DNA from: Dactylonectria macrodidyma
Taxonomy: Eukaryota > Ascomycota > Sordariomycetes > Hypocreales > Nectriaceae
Length of the DNA: 64,000 nucleotides
Direction: 5' to 3'
Assembly (NCBI GenBank): GCA_020744425.1
Contig: JAGMUV010000016.1
Location: 1 to 64,000 of the forward strand
Numbering within the stretch: the stretch's first letter is position 1; every line of letters begins with the position of its first letter. Both the position numbers and the translations under genes were made by a program. Of this stretch, positions 55,354 through 64,000 are shown one piece after another. Under the pieces are notes generated by a model that worked only from the letters and a program-made list of their open reading frames with translations, made no database searches and was not told the DNA's origin.

Positions 55354-58300
55354 ATGGTGGGGCGCGCAAGATATGACGAAGAGGCGGTAAGACCATATGT
55401 CCGTGGGCGCCTAATACCGTACATCTACTAACAGCATATCCTCCAACAGAACAGCGAACGACTCCCGGGTCCGGGCTGGACCAAGGCACGGTACAGATAT
55501 CAGGAACCCACTGACGTTAAATACACCGGGAAGGATATTTTGGGCCGTGAACGCACGAGCCCTTATGACGACCGTCGCATCGACTTTGACACGGGGAAGT
55601 TCGTTCCACTCGAGGTTCAGAGCACAAGCAAGGTTTTGAATGGCTACGGAGGTAGTACCTGGAAGAGGAGAGAGATCAAAGGCATTGGACCTTTGACTCT
55701 GGTCCTAGCAAATTGGCCATTCAAGAACTTCGAAGAATGGGATGAACTTCCAAAGAAAGATGGCCCTTTCTGGTTTTTTTTGGACTACTTCTGGAAGAGC
55801 GTACTTCTGGTACCTATAATGGTCTTTTTAGTACGGCTTGATCATCTCAATAGCACGATCTTTGCTAACGGCTTCTATTAGGGAACGTTTTTCCGTCCAG
55901 CGACCGTAGAACCTGAATTTAACGGCCGATACACGCCTGTACCATACCGTTACTTTGGCAGAGCTAAGAAGAGCAGAAACCCGAAAGATGATACATTCGC
56001 AGAGGACGACCACCACAATTCTGCCGATGCGAGGTCATTTGAAGGGCCTCGGCTTACTGTCGAAGCTCTGACAAGTAGAGGATCGGAGAATTCTTTTGGA
56101 GATGTGAACACCAAAAAATCCGGAAGGGAACGTCTTGAGCGGGCCCTGCTTCCTCGGATGCTGTGCTTCTTAAGCCAGCCACCAACTCGGGAGATAGATT
56201 CGGATACTGGCGAGGACTACCTTGAGTTTTATGCCACCGACGTTCAACAAGTATGCTCCTGACCCTATCATCGCTCTTTAACATATGTGTGATTAATCTT
56301 GCTATAGTGGATGAGGAAGAACAAACGGAACTGTCCCGAATATCTCTTCGTGGCATGGTCTGGCAAGCATTTCGATAATGATGACCTCAAAGCTGTCCAG
56401 AAACTCCACGAACTTGCCCGTCACGCTACTAAAGAAGCTGGGTTGAAATGCTACTGGCTTAGTTTAGAATGCATATCTAACGAGAGTGATGCTAAAACGT
56501 CCCTGGACGTACGTTCTCTCTTCCAATCTCTTGACTCTGGTAGAATCTTGACTAACAGCGGTGTTGTTTCAGATCTGGAGAATGAGTGATGTTGTTCGAG
56601 GCTGCAAGGAGTTAGCTGTGTTGCTAAGATCACCTGCCGACGGAGAGTTTGTCGAAGACCTTTTGCGAGAATGGACACAGTCGATTTGGACTTTTCCTGA
56701 ACTGCTCCTCAGTCCTGGGCGCCGCTTGACAACGTACTATTACGGCCCTACACCGGAATCACCATGGGTGAAAGAGATTGTCTCGAAGAACCAGTTGGCA
56801 GCACGGTGTCTGTCAACAGACGAGGATCGTTATCAGGTTCGACGACTTCTTGACCATTATCTAGGCAACTTGAAGATGAGTGATCTGGAGCTTATGACAG
56901 TAGCACTGCACTGTTTCAGCTCTAGGGTCACGACACATCAGTATCTTCCGGGAGATTACTCGTACGCTCTTATGGGACTTGTGGGCCGAAGACCACGTGT
57001 TTCACCTACTGACTCCGCTTTCCTGGCCTTTGCTCGGTAAGACTCACTTCGCCAGATTTTCGTATTGATGCAATGACCTAATGCTCGCTGGCGCAGTCTA
57101 TCCCTTGAGAACTACAACAGCAGATTATTTGAAAGGTTTGTTTGCCTTTTGCCGGCCGAGAGAAATCAGCCCTGGCACAAGATCAAAGATGCCTACGGTG
57201 CCCAGCTATGGGACATCGAGCCCAGCGTGCAAGTAGCTGGTATTGGCGTCTACAAGGCGGGCCAGGAAGACCCCGATGATGACATGTTTGAGAAGGAGTA
57301 CTTTTTGACTTCTGCTACTGAAGAAGACGATTTCAGAAGTGTAACGTCAACTGCAATCAGCTCATCTACCGAAATGGACAACCAAGTCACCAGTCATGGA
57401 ATGGCTACCGACATGGACGATAGCAAACATCAGGCCACTGTCAAAGCTGAAAGCATCAGCAACGACAGTTGTGCTGGAGGAAATCAAGCCACTCACGATC
57501 ACTGGGAGCTCCGAGATGACGATGTCGTTATTCTCGATGGATGTCGCGCTGCCACTGTTCATTGGGACCGATTCCGCCCAGTCTGGTACGCCAAGAGAAT
57601 TTCCACGAAACGAAAGCTTCTCAGATGGCTGCTGCGCCTTAATTTTATTCCTCTCATCATTGGTTTGGTTCTGGTGGCCCTGGCCGATCAAAATCAAGGA
57701 TCTTCTTGGACAATCACAGGGGACTATCAATCTCGTGATGACAACTCCATGGCTGGAGCGGGGGCCTTCTTCCTCATCTATAGCCTTAGCGTATACATTG
57801 CCGCGCCTTGGATCATTCAAACTGTCTATGGCGGCAAATTCTGGCATACGCAACCATTCTTCTTTGGCTTTGAAGGGTATGTGCCCATTGGAGATATTGA
57901 GGCCAAGATTTTCGGCACTAGCAAGGGGCGTCTTACTTGGAGTCACTACGCTTCATCGCCATTGAGTCACCATGTGATTAAGGATGAACGTTGGGTGGTG
58001 CCTCGGGATCCTTTGCAGAATCCCAAAACGAAGCATCTTGTGGAGTCAGCAGCCCATGCCAAGCCTGGCGAAAGCCGTGTAAGTTTCTCTCACACTCCCT
58101 CTCACCTCACCCGGGTAATAACCAGTGAATAACTCTAGGTGTTTACTATTGTCGATACTTATTCTATGACGGCGACACTTTTCGAAGCTAATCGACCTCC
58201 GGAAGTTCTGCTTGTTTGTGGTAGTGAAGGAGGTATGCAGCGCGCCCTGGGCTGCTCCTTTGAATGGACAACATCTACACTGTATAAAGAGACAGTGCTT

Positions 58301-58408
58301 CGTCTAGAAACGCGGTCCCTTGAAAGAATGGACAGGATCAAACGAGTCCGTCTGGGGATTAAGAGGATAGAGAAGGATACTGTTGCTATTTGTTCTGTAC
58401 TTGCTTAA
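55354..58408 (+). CDS. HET-like protein with two membrane segments, 899 aa
   Basis: Seven exons join in frame: 55354-55386, 55450-55830, 55882-56250, 56308-56508, 56573-57036, 57097-58078 and 58139-58408. The middle resembles a divergent HET domain: CYWLSLECISNESDA, IWRMSDVVRGCKELAVLL and EWTQSIWTFPELLLSPG correspond to the usual LWIDALCI, IYRMSDVY and VWTLQE blocks. Near residues 640-720 are two hydrophobic segments (FIPLIIGLVLVALA; AFFLIYSLSVYIAAPWII). HET domains trigger cell death after non-self recognition in fungi. This divergent membrane form may or may not do so. The first exon is tiny (MVGRARYDEEA) and the true start could lie further upstream. Confidence 0.75.
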
Positions 58409-58911
58409 ATTGATCGTGGCTTCTGGTTTTTTTCTTCCTTTTTCTATGCTTTAGTCATTATTGGGCCCTACCTACGTAAGGAGTATGTAACAAACAGTGT
58501 CAAATAATGGATTGTTTTGAAACTTATTAACTCCTTGCCATATCCTTGAATCCAAATTATACAGTCTATCCTGTCTGATTGGCCCGAAGTACTAATACAG
58601 TGCTCAAAATGCCTTCCACTGCTCTCTGCAATTGGAAATACAAGCATCAAGGCCTCTTTTGGCTGGCAAGGGACGATATCATATATAAAAGAACTGCTTT
58701 CCAGCCTGGCTTGATTGCTCCTACTTGGTACATTACTGAACGTGAAAGCGCACCTGAAGGACTCCCACCATCCGTCCGGCAACAACTGCGTAAACTCGTC
58801 CCCGATCTTCCTTCAGCCCAAAGGCCATCCTCCGCGGCCATGGACTCCATCGAGACGTAAGGCTCCAGTTTAAACGGGCTCTCGACAGATTCGACATCCC
58901 CCGCCAACAAA
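58409..58911. other. Intergenic, one small possible ORF
   Basis: A plus frame of 84 codons from the ATG at 58609 (MPSTALCNWKYKHQGLFWLA, then LPPSVRQQLRKLVPDLP) ends at 58860. No family recognised, so gene status is open. Confidence 0.3.
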
Positions 58912-59322
58912 CTAGCATCTCTTACGACGCCTGAGCTTTGTAGAGTAATGCACCTGTAGGGTGTTCTTACACCGCCCTGGATAGGCCTCACTGAACCGCC
59001 GGTGAATCTCGGGCCACGCAAGCATCCCCGTCGTCTCCTTCAACTCGATGAGAAGGTCATTTTCCTGTGAGGTGTATTTGGCTCTTGGGGCTGAAGCTCG
59101 CTTGGCCTTGCCTGTCTGTGTCGAGGGTGAATCAACTCGACCCTGAACGGTGCTGCTAGCATGCCCATGCTTTGTACAAGGAGTCCAGTCGAACTGTACC
59201 TGGAAAGTTGTTTTGCCCTTCTCGGTTATGCGCTTGAGAGAAGCATTCTCGAGCGGCCATTCCTCAAACCTGGTGAGAACCGCCCTGACTTCGGCCTCAT
59301 CAGACGTCGCCTGGGATGGCAT
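58912..59322 (-). CDS. Myb/SANT-like DNA-binding protein
   Basis: 137 aa from the first in-frame ATG (59322, MPSQATSDEAEVRAVLTRFE). The open frame extends further upstream without ATG, so an earlier exon is possible. The C-terminal half is a Myb-like domain: KYTSQENDLLIELKETTGML, then WPEIHRRFSEAYPGRCKNTLQ and VHYSTKLRRR. The linker before it is basic and Ser/Pro-rich. Similar short proteins are common in Fusarium-type genomes (from memory) and are taken as nuclear regulators of unknown targets. Confidence 0.6.
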   Translation of the reverse strand: MPSQATSDEAEVRAVLTRFEEWPLENASLKRITEKGKTTFQVQFDWTPCTKHGHASSTVQGRVDSPSTQTGKAKRASAPRAKYTSQENDLLIELKETTGMLAWPEIHRRFSEAYPGRCKNTLQVHYSTKLRRRKRC

Positions 59323-59662
59323 TGGGCTGAGGATACCGCTTGCCTGGGTATTCTTCCCCCTCGATCTCAACGACGGTCTTCCCCGACGAGGGCGCTCAAC
59401 ACTAGCTGCTGCAGACTCCGAATAGGTCCCACATCCCTAGTCCGACCAGGGCCGTTTCACTGCCAATGTATTGGTTATCCGCTAGCATTTGGTCCTGTAT
59501 ATCCCAAGTGATAACGTATATCCAATAAAAGAGAGAGAAAAAAAAGAAAAAAAACGAGGTAATATCTGTCTGGTCCAGCCTGGTATGATATTGATACAGA
59601 GATAGGCTCAATTGGGAACCGACTTATGCAATTATGCCTGTGTAGCACGCTATCGAGCGGTT

Positions 59663-61121
<1,459 letters not shown>

Positions 61122-62420
61122 TGCAAATTCTTGGATATCCCCTCCAAGAGCTGTGGGTGCAAGTGATTGAATGCGTTGAAGCTCTTAAATGGATCTGTGA
61201 AGGGTCATGTCTTCCAATAGGAGCATGCTGAGGATCAGGAGGCGAGGCGTGATGCTGGTCTCAAGGGTCACATAATAGGCCTGGCCCATACCGGTGGCAA
61301 AGAGAACATGTCGTATTGTACAGGAAGTAGTCCAAGGGCAGAGGCGCGGCTTTAGGGCCGGGCAGTCGGAGAGGAGGTTTTCGCTCTAGTGTGTCCGAGC
61401 GATGATGTTCTCCCAGCCGCTCTCGTTTCCAGACAAAGGATTTGAAAGATCCCCAGGCTGCAGCAAATTAGAGCACAGGAGCGTCGAGGCCGAGATCCGC
61501 CTGGCCGGAGTGCAATTGAATTAAGAGGCTCGAACCTAAGGGAGATTCTGTAATAGGGACAGCCCTTGGCGGAGCGATGATTTGCAGACCCGTTGATTCG
61601 CGACTTCGGCGGTGGTAGGATCTGTTGCAGAAGAGTATCAGGCGACTCTGGGTGCGAAGATTTGTGGTGAGGGGTGAGTCGACAGGGGGGAGTTTATTAT
61701 GTCAACCGGGTCAGCAGCTAGGTGACTTGTGGTGGAGACGGAAGTGAAGACTTAGGGTAACTACAGACTGGATGAGGGTGTATTAAGTAGTTGAACAGAG
61801 CGATGATGGTGTAAAAGGTGTTGAAGAAAGATGGGAAGATCAAGTCGAAGTTAAGAGGGGCTTAAGAGCCTGGAGAGGAGAAGGGGATGAAGTCGAGAGT
61901 GGAGGAGAGGACCCTGCAGACCAGCAAATAAAGGGTTGGGATGAAGTAACCAAGCCTGTTGGGGCCCACGTCACTTCACGACGGTTAGAATCTCTCATCC
62001 TACCTTCGTACTAGCACACGTAATTGCCTGGCATCATTGGTCCAAGAAGTTGGGATCAGCACAGAAACCAGGGCATATGTTGGCGCTCCAGCCGACATAT
62101 TGCCCATGATGCCCATGGCCTTACCCTCACGTCCTGGGCTACATTTGACGTCGTCACATCATCGACCGATGGTCAACCGTTGCTCAGTTTTCAGGAACAG
62201 GGGCTAGGGAGGCATCAGCCAGCGAACCGCTCTGTGGTCGATCTTTCCCCGCAACTTTTCGGTAATGCCACTACTGGTGGCTTTTGCGTCTATCGAGGCT
62301 CTAGGGTGATGGGCCATTGCTGTGCGATATCGTGGTTTCGACCACATGTCGTGTGGAGCCCCCGCAGCGTGGCTTTGGCCCAATACCAAGGTTCAGCCGG
62401 CTCCCTAGCAGCGCTCTTAA
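61122..62420. other. Long upstream region of the C2H2 gene
   Basis: 1.3 kb without a supported gene, probably the promoter and leader of the C2H2 regulator, ending at the MITE. Confidence 0.4.
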
Positions 62421-62618
62421 TAGTCCAGACCGTTTTGACTATTAGTCCAGACTACACCGTTAGCCGGGACAACGCTGCGACCAATTCAATTCAAAAGCAA
62501 AAAAATAAGAGCATCCAATTGGACAATTTTTATTCCACCAGTGAGAATGCGGTATTAATTGCTTTTGATTCAGCGTTGCTAGTGTAGTCTGGACTAATAG
62601 TCTAAACGATGTGGACTA
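62421..62618. mobile_element. 198-bp MITE with TA ends (Tc1/mariner type)
   Basis: About 39 bp of imperfect inverted repeat at each end: TAGTCCAGACCG...TTAGTCCAGACTACAC on the left and the mirrored GTGTAGTCTGGACTAATAG...GTGGACTA on the right. TA at each border fits a TA target. An inner AACGCTG/CAGCGTT pair also mirrors. No coding capacity. The family name is unknown to me; it is not the mimp type, as CAGTGGG ends are missing. Confidence 0.75.
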
Positions 62619-62625
62619 ACATATT

Positions 62626-62661
62626 CATAAAGTATGAAAGTCACGTGGTCGTTCCCTCACA
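62626..62661 (+). repeat. 36-bp dispersed repeat, copy B
   Basis: CATAAAGTATGAAAGTCACG and following bases match 23802-23837 with four transitions. It begins eight bases after the MITE. Confidence 0.5.
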
Positions 62662-62674
62662 ATTTGTGTGCCCC

Positions 62675-63988
62675 TTACACCTGTACCTGACAAGAACGTC
62701 GCTGAAATACAGCGCCGATGAAGCCCCAACCAGGGGGTCGCTCCCGACCACAGGCGGAGCGGACCAGGTTGAGGTAGAGAGGGAAAACAGCGCATACCGC
62801 AAAGAGAGCGACGACGATAAAGTACGCGTATTGTGCCGACTTGTTGGTTGAAACAGCCAACATGACCCATGGCCAGATGCCTGCTCCCAGGCTACAGATG
62901 CTAACCAACAGGCCGCAAACCAGAGCAGTCCACCAGCCGAGGCCTCGGAGAGCAATGGCTATGACTATATTGGGGATCCCCCCCAGGAGGATCGACAAGG
63001 CCATAGTCACCTGCTGGACCATTGCGGCCGATGGAAACGAAACCGAAGAGATGACTGCCGCGAGGGCGATGCCGGTTCCGCACGCCAAGAGCAGGATGAC
63101 GCGCGGGGGGATGAAGAGACTCGCGAGGGCGAATAGGAATTGACCAGCGGCGTAGATGGCTGTGAGCGAGGTTTGAAACTCAGGGATCGGTAGCTCCAAC
63201 GCCGTCTTGGTTCTGTTCGACACGACGGACAGGACACTGCCGATGGAGGTTCGGAGACTCGCCAACGCCCCGGCGGCACAGAAGCTAGACAGGGCGGCAA
63301 TTCCCAGAGAGACAACGATAACAGGGACCACGCCGAGGTGCTTCTCGGAAGGGTCCACGGCCAGGATGCCCGGCCGGGTTCGCAGTTCGGTCTCCATGAC
63401 CTGGGGGAGCGGCACGTACCAGTAGAAGAGGCCGAGCAGGACGGTGAATAGTGCAATGACGAGGTAAGCCCACTGTAGTGCTACCAGATTGTGAGTGTCC
63501 TCCACGTTGATGTCGAGGATCTTGCTCGCGAGCACCGAGCTCAACGTGCCCCCAAGGGCTTCCAGACCGGTGCCAATCAAGATTCGGGCTGTCGCGCAAC
63601 TGGGCGGCCCACAGAGACTGTTGAACGTACTGGCGACCATCTCCATGATGCCCAGGCTTGCTCCGACCAAGATGTTACCGACGACGAACCCGGGATACGA
63701 CCCGACAGCCCCGCAAGGCCAGAATATGAGTGTTCCGACGCACGAGATGGCTAGGGATGTCGCGATGGTGGCCTTGAGCCCGACGTAGCGCAGGATCGCA
63801 TACCCGATTGTTGGGGTGAGGATGCCGGTGCCGACGTAGCAGGCTGAGAACATGCCCACGGCCTGCGTGTGGGTCTTGACGATGGGTATGCTCGCGTTGA
63901 TGGAAAACAGCATGACGAGGATGAAGCCGTTGAGGAAGAGGAGCAGGTTGATGGCGGCGCAGTACTTGACGCATTCGGAGCCACGCAT
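62675..63988 (-). CDS. MFS transporter, fucose-permease-like
   Basis: 437 codons ending at 62675. The ATG at 63988 (MRGSECVKYCAAINLLLFLN) is 12 bases from the window edge and the frame is open beyond it, so the start may lie outside. About twelve hydrophobic segments are visible, split by a central loop (VMETELRTRPGILAVDPSEK). The first half has NGFILVMLFSINASIP and the GTGILTPTIGYAILRYVG loop that replaces the usual MFS motif A. Helix content and pattern fit the FucP/FHS-like branch of the major facilitator superfamily, which carries sugars or related small molecules. Substrate unknown. Confidence 0.8.
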   Translation of the reverse strand: MRGSECVKYCAAINLLLFLNGFILVMLFSINASIPIVKTHTQAVGMFSACYVGTGILTPTIGYAILRYVGLKATIATSLAISCVGTLIFWPCGAVGSYPGFVVGNILVGASLGIMEMVASTFNSLCGPPSCATARILIGTGLEALGGTLSSVLASKILDINVEDTHNLVALQWAYLVIALFTVLLGLFYWYVPLPQVMETELRTRPGILAVDPSEKHLGVVPVIVVSLGIAALSSFCAAGALASLRTSIGSVLSVVSNRTKTALELPIPEFQTSLTAIYAAGQFLFALASLFIPPRVILLLACGTGIALAAVISSVSFPSAAMVQQVTMALSILLGGIPNIVIAIALRGLGWWTALVCGLLVSICSLGAGIWPWVMLAVSTNKSAQYAYFIVVALFAVCAVFPLYLNLVRSACGRERPPGWGFIGAVFQRRSCQVQV

Positions 63989-64000
63989 GTCGACGATGCA

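Noticed and set aside
62421..62618. mimp-family MITE
   Set aside because: The CAGTGGG-type ends of mimp elements are absent; the ends are TAGTCCAGAC.

Overview
The window looks like nuclear DNA from a filamentous ascomycete, most likely a Sordariomycete of the Fusarium/Hypocreales type (inference). Support comes from many short GT-AG introns with CTAAC/CTAAT-like branch sites, two Zn2Cys6 regulators, a HET-like protein, a homeobox/C2H2 regulator, a CorA-like protein, and several fungal DNA transposon families with RIP-like C-to-T nonsense changes. All exon structures were joined by hand from reading frames and splice signals.

Layout. 1-8 kb is transposon debris: a decayed Tc1-like copy, a hAT element (hAT-1 copy 1) inserted in the N-terminal part of a second hAT (hAT-3), a 116-bp hAT-type MITE in that same gene, a 271-bp solo LTR inside hAT-1, and a truncated Fot/pogo copy. 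8.9-12 kb is one striking gene with an unrecognised N-terminal domain and 23 nearly identical ankyrin repeats. 12.3-14.5 kb is a frameshifted piggyBac element. 17-19.3 kb is a stop-interrupted homeobox/C2H2 regulator. 20.9-22.7 kb is a deleted hAT (hAT-2).

24-39.7 kb is the most gene-like part: a PLP enzyme of the cystathionine gamma-synthase family divergent from a MOSC protein, a Zn2Cys6 regulator, a decayed GFO/IDH/MocA oxidoreductase, and a three-gene unit of Zn2Cys6 regulator, UbiD-type decarboxylase (Fdc1-like) and UbiX-type flavin prenyltransferase (Pad1-like). The prenyltransferase makes the prenylated FMN that the decarboxylase needs. The arrangement resembles the sorbic/cinnamic acid decarboxylation locus (sdrA-cdcA-padA) of Aspergillus niger. 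A small tetraspan membrane protein follows.

40.7-46.3 kb holds a MYND protein whose start lies 36 bp from hAT-1 copy 2 (full-length, apparently intact), a hAT-4 N-terminal fragment, and a piggyBac C-terminal fragment. 46.5-48.4 kb is an F-box/ankyrin gene. 48.4-51.2 kb is mostly unexplained, with a decayed repeat-type ORF. 51.2-58.4 kb groups three genes of types often seen in fungal self-recognition loci: an LTR-truncated HSP90-like (NOV/sacsin-type) ATPase, a CorA-like membrane protein with a 16-bp minisatellite next to its start, and an 899-aa HET-like protein with two membrane segments. 58.9-64 kb has a Myb-like protein, a C2H2 regulator, a 198-bp TA-flanked MITE and an MFS transporter running to the window edge.

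The most interesting observations are the ankyrin gene with near-identical repeats; the two inverted hAT-1 copies, one flank of each carrying the same 8-bp target duplication (GTTACACA), as expected after recombination between copies; and the MITE whose duplicated target lets the order of insertions be read.
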